Assembly: GCF_003351045.1 (NCBI RefSeq)
Contig: NZ_QQZY01000004.1
Coordinates: 186,001 to 250,000 of the forward strand
DNA from: Gaiella occulta
Lineage (GTDB): Bacteria > Actinomycetota > Thermoleophilia > Gaiellales > Gaiellaceae
DNA length: 64,000 bases
Reading direction: 5' to 3'
Shown: in pieces, positions 52,492 to 60,244 of the stretch
How positions within the stretch are numbered: the first letter of the stretch is position 1
How the letters are laid out: each line of letters begins with the position of its first letter
Program-made: the position numbers and the translations under genes
Notes under the pieces: model-generated
The model's input: only the letters and a program-made list of their open reading frames with translations
Told to the model about the DNA's origin: nothing
Database searches by the model: none

Positions 52492-53186
52492 CTTCCGTCG
52501 TCAAGGAAAGGCTGAGACCATTGTCCGAGGAAACGCGCGAACCTGAAACCGAGCAGGCGCGGGCCGGGTCGGCGAGGCAGTCACCGAGGGTCGTGACCGA
52601 AACGGTCGGCCGCCGCGTTCGCACGATTCGCGGCGAGCGCGGGCTCAGCGCCCGCACGGTGGCGGCGGCGGCACAGATCAGCCCGAGCTTGCTCAGCGGC
52701 ATCGAGCGCGGGACGGCGAGCCCGTCGCTCGTCTCCCTCGTCGCGATCGCGGAGGCGCTGGGCGTTCGCCCGGGCGAGCTCCTCGAGCGTGACGACGAGG
52801 CGAAGGCGGGGGAGTCGAACGTCGTCCGGAAAGAAGAGCGGCGGGTGATCGACGATCGACGTTGCCGCCGCGAGTACCTGATGCACGTCGACGACCCCTA
52901 CCTCGAGGTCGCCGAGCTCCTGCTTCCCTCGGGTGGGGCGTCGCGTCCCGCGCTCGCCCGGCACTCGGGCCGCGACTACGCGATCGTCCTCACCGGCACT
53001 GCGACCGTCGAGTTCGCCAACGGGAGCGAGGTCCTCTCGGAGGGCGACTACATCGCCTTCGACTCGGACGCGCCTCATCGCGTCGTCAACAACTCGACCG
53101 AAGAATGCAGGCTGATCTGGATCGTCGCCTACAACCCTGAAGCCGAAGCCCGTCGGCGGGAGCTGCACGGGGGCTCTCTCCCGTAG
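52488..53186 (+). CDS. XRE-cupin transcriptional regulator
   Basis: 232 residues. The HTH at ~43-98 is VGRRVRTIRGERGLSARTVAAAAQISPSLLSGIERGTASPSLVSLVAIAEAL. The C-terminal cupin at ~150-220 has GRDYAIVLTGTATVEF and EGDYIAFDSDAPHRVVN. It is ATGA-coupled to the cyclase, so it is probably a ligand-responsive regulator of that pathway. A dyad at 53265-53283 downstream is a plausible target. Confidence 0.87.
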   Translation: MTSVVKERLRPLSEETREPETEQARAGSARQSPRVVTETVGRRVRTIRGERGLSARTVAAAAQISPSLLSGIERGTASPSLVSLVAIAEALGVRPGELLERDDEAKAGESNVVRKEERRVIDDRRCRREYLMHVDDPYLEVAELLLPSGGASRPALARHSGRDYAIVLTGTATVEFANGSEVLSEGDYIAFDSDAPHRVVNNSTEECRLIWIVAYNPEAEARRRELHGGSLP

Positions 53187-53264
53187 CCTCCGACCAGTCG
53201 CGCAACCGTACCCGTCGTCGCGCCCCGGTTGGCCGGTCGCGAGCGCCCGACGGACGTTCGGTCT

Positions 53265-53296
53265 GAGTAGACACTGTTCACTCTCATTGCTACGCT
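53265..53296 (+). promoter_or_regulatory. Promoter with overlapping dyad before the second SDR
   Basis: TAGACA (53268-53273), 17 bp, TACGCT (53291-53296) is a good promoter. GAGT-N2-ACA-C-TGT-N2-ACTC at 53265-53283 is a 19-bp dyad covering the -35. The XRE-cupin gene ends 78 bp upstream, so its product is a natural candidate to bind here. Confidence 0.55.
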
Positions 53297-53304
53297 CGCC
53301 GCCA

Positions 53305-53409
53305 ATGGATGTGGCGTGCGATCTCGGCTGTGATGCGGATGACGGGAGAACCCTGGTGTCTCTCGTCTTGATCCCGCGCGATCCGCGAAATGCGATCGCA
53401 CCGTGGTAA
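53305..53409 (+). CDS. Possible 34-codon leader peptide
   Basis: ATG 53305 to TAA 53409, 34 residues with two Cys (DVACDLGCDADDG). ATG lies 8 nt after the -10 box, as for leaderless messages in this window. There is no homology I recognise. It may be a leader peptide before the SDR gene or chance. Confidence 0.3.
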   Translation: MDVACDLGCDADDGRTLVSLVLIPRDPRNAIAPW

Positions 53410-53511
53410 GCGAACGAGACGCCGTGCCTGCGCTCGATCGAGGAGCCGCGTGAATAGCGAGCTGCCGCGTTTCGAAGCCGGACGTCACCCGTCGAACGAG
53501 AGGGCACGGCG

Positions 53512-54270
53512 ATGAGCCGGTTCGAAGGGAACGTGGCGGTCGTCACCGGTGGCGGCCACGGCATCGGTGAGGCGACGGCAAGGCGCTTGGGCGCGGAGGG
53601 TGCCACGGTCGCACTCGCCGACGTCAAGGATCCAACGGCGGCGATCGCACGCCTGGCCGCCGACGGGATCGACGCCCACCCCTACGTTCTCGATGTCAGC
53701 GACGAGCAGGCCGTCGACGACTTCGCCGGCCGCGTCGGCGCCGATCTCGGGCCGGTGGACGTGCTGGTCAACAACGCGGGCGTCCTCCTCACCGGCACCG
53801 CGCTGACCGTGGCGCTGGAGGACTGGCGCCGCACCTTCTCGGTCAACGTCGACGGGTTGCTGCTGATGGCGCGTGCGTTCCTACCGGGCATGATCGAGCG
53901 GGGTGACGGCGCGATCGTCAACGTCGCATCCACGGGAGGCCTCTACGGGGTTGGCAACCTCGTGGCCTACAACGCCTCGAAGGGCGCTGTCGTGAACCTG
54001 ACGCGCAATCTCTCGACCGACTTCATGCGCGCCGGTGTCCGCATCAATTGCGTCTGTCCGGGCTGGGTGCAGACGGGGTTCAACGACCCGCTGCTCGAAG
54101 GGGTCACCGAGGAGGACGTCGAGCAACTGATCGACAGGACGGTGCCCGCAGGCCGCCAGTCCGATCCCTCCGAGATCGCCGCCGCGATCGCGTTCCTCGC
54201 CTCGAACGACGCGTCGTACGTCTCCGGCATTGCTTTCGTCGTCGACGGCGGCCTGACCGCCGCGCTCTGA
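53512..54270 (+). CDS. SDR-family oxidoreductase (FabG-like)
   Basis: 252 residues. GGGHGIGEATARRL NAD loop, LVNNAGVLLTGTAL, catalytic Ser in NVASTGGLYG, YNASKGAV and CPGWVQTGF, and SGIAFVVDGG at the end. All catalytic residues are present. It follows the XRE-cupin gene and may belong to the same pathway as the cyclase. Confidence 0.88.
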   Translation: MSRFEGNVAVVTGGGHGIGEATARRLGAEGATVALADVKDPTAAIARLAADGIDAHPYVLDVSDEQAVDDFAGRVGADLGPVDVLVNNAGVLLTGTALTVALEDWRRTFSVNVDGLLLMARAFLPGMIERGDGAIVNVASTGGLYGVGNLVAYNASKGAVVNLTRNLSTDFMRAGVRINCVCPGWVQTGFNDPLLEGVTEEDVEQLIDRTVPAGRQSDPSEIAAAIAFLASNDASYVSGIAFVVDGGLTAAL

Positions 54271-54473
54271 CGCCGCTCTACAAGCAGGCTGCCGACGATT
54301 CGATTCCGCTTGGATTCGAGCGACCCTGATTCCGGCTTCTGGCGGCCCGAGCCCGACGGGCGCCGGTGAGGGGTGGGCGGTCGAAGAACCCCCTATCCCC
54401 TGAAGAGGGACGGCGGGTGGGGCCACTGCAAGCGGCTGCAACGAGCTTCCGAGAGAAACTCGGCGAGCAGCTC

Positions 54474-54716
54474 GGGATCCGGCATCGTCGCGGCGGCTAC
54501 CGCGACCCCGAGTCGCAAGCCTTCATCGAAAGCTGGTTCGGGAAACCCAACGAGAAAGAGGTGTGGCGGGACGAATACGAGACCCTCGACGACGCCAGAC
54601 GCGGGATCGGCGGCGACGTCGACCGCTACCACCACCGGCCGCACGGCGGGCTCGACCACCGGACGCCCCTCGAGGTATGCCGGACCCGGGAAGACCTGCA
54701 AAACGTCGCAGCCTGA
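54474..54716 (+). pseudogene. C-terminal fragment of an IS3-family transposase
   Basis: About 80 codons of the end of the DDE integrase: SRGG-like RRGGYRDPESQAFIESWFGKPNEKEVW with the last catalytic Glu, then YETLDDARRGIGGDVDRYHHRPHGGLDHRTPLEV. The first two Asp and the N-terminal two thirds are missing. An upstream open stretch (54366-54473) does not match. It is a remnant insertion sequence in the mosaic region. Confidence 0.8.
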
Positions 54717-54808
54717 ACCGTCAACCCCGGCGGGCAGCACGTCCTGGGACATCTCTGAGAGAGATCGTTCTCGGACACTCGCCGAGCGAGCGCTGCGCGC
54801 ATCCGAGC

Positions 54809-54854
54809 CATAAAGTAGGAAATTGACATCATGCAAAATTATTCATACTTTATG
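54809..54854 (+). promoter_or_regulatory. Strong promoter with flanking 9-bp inverted repeats
   Basis: TTGACA (54823-54828), 17 bp, TACTTT (54846-54851), the best -35 in the window, in a local AT-rich block. CATAAAGTA (54809-54817) and TACTTTATG (54846-54854) are perfect inverted repeats 28 bp apart, the second covering the -10. It drives the universal stress gene, whose GTG lies 7 nt after the -10. Confidence 0.75.
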
Positions 54855-54858
54855 AATC

Positions 54859-55689
54859 GTGATAGCAACCGCACCGTTCCAGGCTCGGGGGCTGTCGAGC
54901 TCCGTGTGCGAGCGCATCGTCTGCGGAATCGACGAGACGCCCGAGAGCCTCGAGGCTGCGCTTCAGGCGGCTCGGCTGCGAGCACCCGGCGGCGTACTCG
55001 TGCTCGTCGCTGTCGCCGAGGTCGCTCTGGCCGCGCGGGCGGGGTGGGCGGCAGTGCGCGTTGCCGATCGGATCTGGGGCGGCTGCGAGGACGCGCTTCA
55101 GCGCGCGGTGGCACTCGTGCAGCCGACGAGCTACCGCATTGTCAAGGGGCGGCCGTATCTTGCGCTGCTCGGCCAGATCGAGCGTGAGCGGGCGACGCTT
55201 GTGGCTCTCGGAACGCATGAGCACCGACGGGCCGCGGGCCTTGTCTTCGGCAGCGTGGGGACGGCGGTGCTGTGCGACGCTCCCTGCTCGGTCCTCGTCG
55301 CGCGTCGGCAGCCGTCGGGCGGCGGGCCGCCGCGGCGGATCGTGGTGGGAGTCGACGGCTCGCCGCCGGCGGCTGTCGCGGCCGCGGTCGCGCAGGAGCT
55401 CGAAGCTCGCTTCAGCGGCGAGGTTCGGGCGGTGACGGGGCTCGGCGGGAAGCAGGTCGACAGCGGCGTCGTCTCCGAGCTGTACCCGGAAGCCGAGTTC
55501 GACCCGCGACCGCCGGTGGAGGCGATCGTGGATCGGTCGCGGACGGCCGACCTGGTTGTCGTGGGCAGCCGCGGCCTGCACGGCTGGCGGGCGTTCGGAA
55601 GCGTCAGCGAGCGGGTTGCGCACCGGGCGCGCTGCTCGGTTCTCGTGGCGCGTGGCCTTGACACGGCGGGAGTTTCGACAGGCGGGTAG
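54859..55689 (+). CDS. Tandem universal stress protein (two Usp domains)
   Basis: 276 residues. The first Usp domain has RIVCGIDETPESLEAALQAARLR and a shortened ATP loop (LVALGTHEHRRAAGLVFGSVGTAVL). The second starts RRIVVGVDGSPPAA and ends VVVGSRGLHGWRAFGSVSERVAHRARCSVLVAR, the ATP-binding G-2x-G-9x-G(S/T) form. GTG 54859 fits the promoter; GTG 54904 (start of the first strand) is also possible. It stands alone. Confidence 0.85.
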   Translation: MIATAPFQARGLSSSVCERIVCGIDETPESLEAALQAARLRAPGGVLVLVAVAEVALAARAGWAAVRVADRIWGGCEDALQRAVALVQPTSYRIVKGRPYLALLGQIERERATLVALGTHEHRRAAGLVFGSVGTAVLCDAPCSVLVARRQPSGGGPPRRIVVGVDGSPPAAVAAAVAQELEARFSGEVRAVTGLGGKQVDSGVVSELYPEAEFDPRPPVEAIVDRSRTADLVVVGSRGLHGWRAFGSVSERVAHRARCSVLVARGLDTAGVSTGG

Positions 55690-55821
55690 CAGGGCAAGCC
55701 GAGGGGCAGTATCCCCCAACGGGCGCCACCGTCAGCTCGGCCTTCTGGCCCGGTGGCGCCGGCCCAAGCGGGCGGGAGAGACCTTCGTCAGACCGGTTCT
55801 CGATCGACGAAGGGAGCGAGC

Positions 55822-56802
55822 ATGGCGGTGAGCTGGTGGGGATGGGTCGTCTTCGGCGCCTTCGTGGTGGCGATGTTCCTCGTCGACCTCGCTGCCTTCG
55901 GGCGCGGGGGACGGGAGATCCCGCTCCGGCGAGCGGCGGTGTGGAGCGTCGGCTGGACGGCGCTCGGGCTTGGGTTCGCCCTTCCGCTCCTCGTCTGGCG
56001 CGGGAGCCAGGCGACCAGCGAGTACCTGGCCGGCTTCCTGATCGAGAAGAGCCTCTCGGTCGACAACCTGTTCGTCTTCGCGCTCGTCTTCTCCTACTTC
56101 GCCGTCCCGCCCGCCTTGCAGCGGCGCGTTCTCTTCTGGGGCATCGCCGGAGCGCTCGTGCTGCGCGGCGTCTTCATCCTCGGCGGAGCCGCGCTTCTCG
56201 ACGCCTTCCACGCGACCGTCTACGTCTTCGGAGGCTTCCTCGTCCTGACCGGGATTCGGATGGCCCGGCAGCGAGGGGTCGAGATCCATCCCGAGCGGAA
56301 CCCCGTGCTGCGGCTGATGCGGCGCGCGCTGCCGATGACCGACGACTACCGCGGCGACCGCCTGACCGTGCGGGAGCACGGCCGCCGCCTGGCGACGCCG
56401 ATGCTGGCGGCGCTCGTCCTCGTCGCCACCTTCGATGTCGTCTTCGCCGTCGACTCGATCCCGGCGATCTTCGCGGTGACGCGAGACACCTTCATCGTCT
56501 TCGCGGCGAACGCCTTCTCCCTGCTCGGGCTCTCGGCTCTCTACTTCGTGCTCGTGGGGATGCTCGGTCGCTTCGTCTACCTGAACGTGGGCCTCGCGAC
56601 GATCCTCGTCTTCGTCGGCGTCAAGATGATCCTCTCCGATGTCGTCCAGCTGCCGCACTGGCTCTCGCTCGTGGTCGTGGTCGTGACGCTCGCGGCGGCG
56701 GTCGCGGCCTCGCTCGCATGGCCGCCGCGCGGCCGGCCGCCGTCCTCGCCCCCGCTCGCCGGCGCCCAGCGCGAGAAGGCCGGCGTCACGGTCGAGCGAT
56801 GA
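55822..56802 (+). CDS. TerC-family integral membrane protein
   Basis: 326 residues. Around eight membrane segments. EKSLSVDNLFVFALVFSYF, VFGGFLVLTGIRM and VATFDVVFAVDSIPAIFAVT contain the conserved acidic residues of TerC, linked to tellurite resistance and manganese export (Alx). AAGGGAGCGAG precedes ATG 55822. The C-terminus is a basic tail. Confidence 0.9.
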   Translation: MAVSWWGWVVFGAFVVAMFLVDLAAFGRGGREIPLRRAAVWSVGWTALGLGFALPLLVWRGSQATSEYLAGFLIEKSLSVDNLFVFALVFSYFAVPPALQRRVLFWGIAGALVLRGVFILGGAALLDAFHATVYVFGGFLVLTGIRMARQRGVEIHPERNPVLRLMRRALPMTDDYRGDRLTVREHGRRLATPMLAALVLVATFDVVFAVDSIPAIFAVTRDTFIVFAANAFSLLGLSALYFVLVGMLGRFVYLNVGLATILVFVGVKMILSDVVQLPHWLSLVVVVVTLAAAVAASLAWPPRGRPPSSPPLAGAQREKAGVTVER

Positions 56803-56852
56803 GGCTGCGCCGCCGAGACGCCCTCCGGGCGAGCGCGCGCTCCGGCGCAGGC

Positions 56853-57110
56853 ATGGCTGTGCGCGACCTCCCTCGAACGCCCCGGCGCCGCCTCGCGGTC
56901 GTCACGTCCATGGACTCCCGCATCGACACGCTGCTGCTCGTGGGCCTCGACCACGGCGACGCGCACGTGCTCCTCTGCATCGCGCGTGGCGCCGGCATGC
57001 GCGTCGTTCGCGGAGCGCGCTCGCGGCGAAAACAGCTCCGACGCACGCGCCGGGCGCCGAAGATGCAAGCTCCTGCTGTCGATTCCGCCGATACGCACCC
57101 ACAGCCATGA
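56853..57110 (+). pseudogene. Remnant of a beta-carbonic anhydrase
   Basis: 85 codons. PRRRLAVVTSMDSRIDTLLLVGLDHGDAHVLLCIARGAG matches the beginning of beta-carbonic anhydrase (RLAVVTCMDSRID...GDAHVLRNAGG) in order and spacing. The first zinc Cys is Ser (TSMDSR). After the match the sequence becomes unrelated, so the rest of the ~165-residue enzyme, including the other zinc ligands, is lost. I treat it as a pseudogene. Confidence 0.65.
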
Positions 57111-57122
57111 CCTCGGAAGATG

Positions 57123-58100
57123 CTAGAAGAGCTCGTTGGCACCGGCAAAGATCGCCGAGACGGATGTGTCGCTGAACACATTCGCGATCGTGTCGGCGAG
57201 GATCCCGGACGCGGTCAGCACCTCGACGTTTGCGGCGTCTCGCCCGCCGGCGAGCGGGACGGTGTCGGTGATCACGACCGTCTCGATCGCGCTCCCGGCG
57301 AGACGGGCGGCGGCGTCGCCGCTGAAGACGCCGTGCGTCGCGCAGGCGAGCACGCGGGCGGCGCCGGCGTCCCGCAGCGCGGCGGCGCCGGAGACGAGGG
57401 TCGCGCCGCTGTCGATGATGTCGTCGACGAGGATGGCCGCCTTCCCGGCGACCGATCCGATCACGGCGGGCGTGCCCCTGGCGCGGGCGGAGCGGCTGTC
57501 GCGGTTGAGCACGACGAGCGGGGCGTCGATCATCGCGGCGAAGCGCCCCGCGAGCTTCGTGCGGCCGGTGTCGGGCGACACCACGACCGCGTCCTCGGCC
57601 GCGCAGCGCTCGCGGAAGTGCTCGGCGAGCAGCGGCAGCGCCGTCATGTGGTCGACCGGGATCGAGAAGAACCCTGGTACCTGGCCCGCGTGAAGGTCCA
57701 TCGTCAGCACCCTGGCAGCGCCCGCGCGCTCGATCATCGCGGCCACGAGGCGCGCGGTGATCGGCTCGCGCGGGCGCGACTTGCGGTCGTGGCCGGCGTA
57801 GAAGAAGCGGGGGATCACCGCGGTGACCCGCTTCGCCGAGGCGAGCCTTGCGGCGTTGACCATCACGAGCAGCTCGACGAGATGCGCGTCGAGCGGCGGG
57901 GCGGCCGTCTGCACGATGAAGACGTCGGCGCCCCGCACCGACTCCTCGTAGCGGCACGCCCTGTCTCCGTTCGCGAACTCCTCCCTGTCGACCGCGCCGA
58001 GCTCGACCCCGAGGCTCGCCGCGATCTGCAGTGAGAGAGCCGGCGCGGAGCGGCCGCAGAACAGCATCAGGCGCCGCCTGGTTTCCTGCCTGATGCTCAT
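57123..58100 (-). CDS. Ribose-phosphate pyrophosphokinase (PRPP synthetase-like)
   Basis: 325 residues from ATG 58100. RRLMLFCGRSAPALSLQIAASLGV, ADVFIVQTAAPPLDAHLVELLVMVNA, PRFFYAGHDRKSRPREPITARLVA, TMDLHAGQVPGFFSIP and the PRPP loop AILVDDIIDSGATLVSG fit the family. The ATP-loop differs from standard PrsA, so it may be an ancillary enzyme. It is not near nucleotide genes and may be a paralogue. Confidence 0.82.
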   Translation of the reverse strand: MSIRQETRRRLMLFCGRSAPALSLQIAASLGVELGAVDREEFANGDRACRYEESVRGADVFIVQTAAPPLDAHLVELLVMVNAARLASAKRVTAVIPRFFYAGHDRKSRPREPITARLVAAMIERAGAARVLTMDLHAGQVPGFFSIPVDHMTALPLLAEHFRERCAAEDAVVVSPDTGRTKLAGRFAAMIDAPLVVLNRDSRSARARGTPAVIGSVAGKAAILVDDIIDSGATLVSGAAALRDAGAARVLACATHGVFSGDAAARLAGSAIETVVITDTVPLAGGRDAANVEVLTASGILADTIANVFSDTSVSAIFAGANELF

Positions 58101-58120
58101 CGGCGCCGTCTCTCGCCGCT

Positions 58121-58287
58121 CTAGGGATGCATCTCGGTCAGCTTGCCGTGCGTCTCGGGCCGCCGGTCGCGATAGAGCTGCCAGGTCGTGCGCACCTCGT
58201 CGATCAGCGCCAGGTCGAGGTCGGCGACTCCTGCTTGGACAGGTTCGCGTGGGCCTGGATGAGCGCGGCCCGCACCGTCCTCGACAC
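58121..58287 (-). pseudogene. Nitrilase/carbon-nitrogen hydrolase with internal deletion
   Basis: On the minus strand a ribosome-binding site AAGAGGGGAA and GTG 58287 start SRTVRAALIQAHANLSKQE, the N-terminus of nitrilase-family enzymes (the N-carbamoylputrescine amidase type). A stop comes at codon 28. In another frame the C-terminus appears: DLDLALIDEVRTTWQLYRDRRPE and the stop at 58121. The middle ~230 residues with the Glu-Lys-Cys triad are missing. It is a clear deletion remnant, only 167 bp. Confidence 0.7.
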
Positions 58288-58390
58288 CGTGGTTCCCCTC
58301 TTGCGGCGATGTCTGCGATCCGCGCGATGCAGTCGAACGGCGTGCCGCCGGCGCGGGCCGACGGCCCGCTTCGCACCGTCCGGCGCCCAC

Positions 58391-60061
58391 TCAGATCTCC
58401 ACGATGACGGGGATGATCATCGGGCGGCGTTTGGTGAGCGTGTAGACGAGCGCTGCGAGGTCGTCGTGGACGATCTCCTGCAGGTGTTGCGGGTCGTGGA
58501 TGTGCTCGCGGGCGGCGCGCGCGAGGGTTTTCTGCACGGCGCCGCGGAGCTGTTCGGTGAGGGTGTCGACGCCGCCGGCGGCGGGGACGCCGCGCAGGAT
58601 CACCTCGGGCGCGGCGACGGGCTCGTCGTCGCTTTCCTGTGCGGCGATCGCGACGACGAACACGATCCCGTCGCGCGACAGCGCACGCCGGTCGTGCAGC
58701 GCGGCGTCTTCGGGGTCGCCGACGCCGAGCCCGTCGACGAACATCATCCCGGCCTGCACCGGCTCGGCGAAGCGCGCTCCCTCGGCGTCGATCTCGAGCG
58801 GCCTGCCGTTCTCGCCCCTGAACACGCGGTCGGGGGTGATGCCGACCGACTCGGCCAGGAGCGCGTGCAGGTGGATGCGTTTGAAGTCGCCGTGGAACGG
58901 CATCAGGTAGCGGGGACGAGTCAGGTTGAGCATCAGCTTCAGCTCTTCGCGGTAGCCGTGCCCGGAGGTGTGCACCGGCGCCTGCGCGGCGGTGACGACG
59001 TCGCAGCCGAGCTGGTAGAGGCGGTCGATCGTCTCGTTCACGGCGCGCTCGTTGCCGGGCACCGACGTCGCCGAGAACACGACCGTGTCGCCGGCCCGCA
59101 GGCTCACCTGCTGGTGCTCGCCGTAGGCCATGCGCCGCAGCGCCGACAGCGGCTCTCCCTGCGAGCCCGTCGAGATGATCACGAGCTCGTCGTCGGGAAA
59201 GTCACCGATCTGCCTCGGCTGGATCAGCGTGCCGTCGGGAATCGTGATGTGGCCGAGCGAGCGGCCGATCTTCACGTTCTTCACCATCGAACGGCCGACG
59301 AGCGCGACCTTGCGGCCGAGCTCGTCGGCGGCACGCACGACCTGCGCGACGCGATGGATGTTCGACGCGAAGCTCGTGACGACGATGCGCCCCTCGCAGC
59401 GGGCGAACACGTCGAACAGCGCCGGCCCGACGGCCGACTCCGACGGCGCGAACCCATCCCGGTCGGCGTTCGTCGAATCACCGCACAGCAGCAGCAGCCC
59501 CTCGCTGCCGAGCCGCGCGAGCCGGTCGAAGTCGGCCGGCCGGCCGTCGACCGGGCTCTGGTCGAAGCGGTAGTCGCCGGTGATCAGCACACGACCGGGC
59601 GGCGTCGTCACGAGCACCCCCGCCGCATCCGGAATCGAGTGCGTCAGGTGGATCAGCTCCACCACGAACGGCCCCACCGTCACGACTTCACCGGGCTCGA
59701 GCGCGTTGAGCTCGACGTCGCGCAGCCGATGCTCGTCGAGCTTCGACCTCGCCATCGCCATCGTCAGACGGCGGCCGAACACCGGCGGCGCTTCCCTGTC
59801 GAGCTCCCGCAGCACGAACGGCAGCGCGCCGAGATGGTCCTCGTGCCCGTGCGTGATGAAGATCCCGTCGAGCCGATCGGCGTGCTCCAGAACGTAGGTG
59901 AAGTCCGGCAACACGAGATCGACGCCGTGCATCTCCGGCGACGGAAAGCGCACACCGGCATCCACCATCAGCATGCGGCCGTCGACTTCGAGCACCGTCA
60001 TGTTCTTGCCGATCTCGCCGAGACCACCGAGCGGCAGGACGCGCAGCGTGTCCTTCTTCAC
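58391..60061 (-). CDS. rnj: Ribonuclease J
   Basis: 556 residues. RVLPLGGLGEIGKNMTVLE, the metallo-beta-lactamase motif THGHEDHLGAL at 70-80, LITGDYRFD, beta-CASP segments CGDSTNADR and TSFASNIHRVAQVV, HTSGHGYREEL and MPFHGDFKR. The C-terminal domain is present. A 5'-exonuclease/endonuclease for mRNA and rRNA processing. Start ATG 60061. Confidence 0.93.
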   Translation of the reverse strand: MKKDTLRVLPLGGLGEIGKNMTVLEVDGRMLMVDAGVRFPSPEMHGVDLVLPDFTYVLEHADRLDGIFITHGHEDHLGALPFVLRELDREAPPVFGRRLTMAMARSKLDEHRLRDVELNALEPGEVVTVGPFVVELIHLTHSIPDAAGVLVTTPPGRVLITGDYRFDQSPVDGRPADFDRLARLGSEGLLLLCGDSTNADRDGFAPSESAVGPALFDVFARCEGRIVVTSFASNIHRVAQVVRAADELGRKVALVGRSMVKNVKIGRSLGHITIPDGTLIQPRQIGDFPDDELVIISTGSQGEPLSALRRMAYGEHQQVSLRAGDTVVFSATSVPGNERAVNETIDRLYQLGCDVVTAAQAPVHTSGHGYREELKLMLNLTRPRYLMPFHGDFKRIHLHALLAESVGITPDRVFRGENGRPLEIDAEGARFAEPVQAGMMFVDGLGVGDPEDAALHDRRALSRDGIVFVVAIAAQESDDEPVAAPEVILRGVPAAGGVDTLTEQLRGAVQKTLARAAREHIHDPQHLQEIVHDDLAALVYTLTKRRPMIIPVIVEI

Positions 60062-60244
60062 GCGTCTCCTCCCGGAGCGCCCGCGCGAGCACGCGATGCC
60101 ACAGCCGACCGCTTCATTACGGCCACTCTACTGCGACGTCGGAGATCGCCGTGGCCGACTCAGCAGTGTGTCCGGATGACGGCGGCGGCGGGTGCCGTTA
60201 GCCTTGTCTCCGTACGGGCTTCTTCGACGACGAAGAACCACTTC

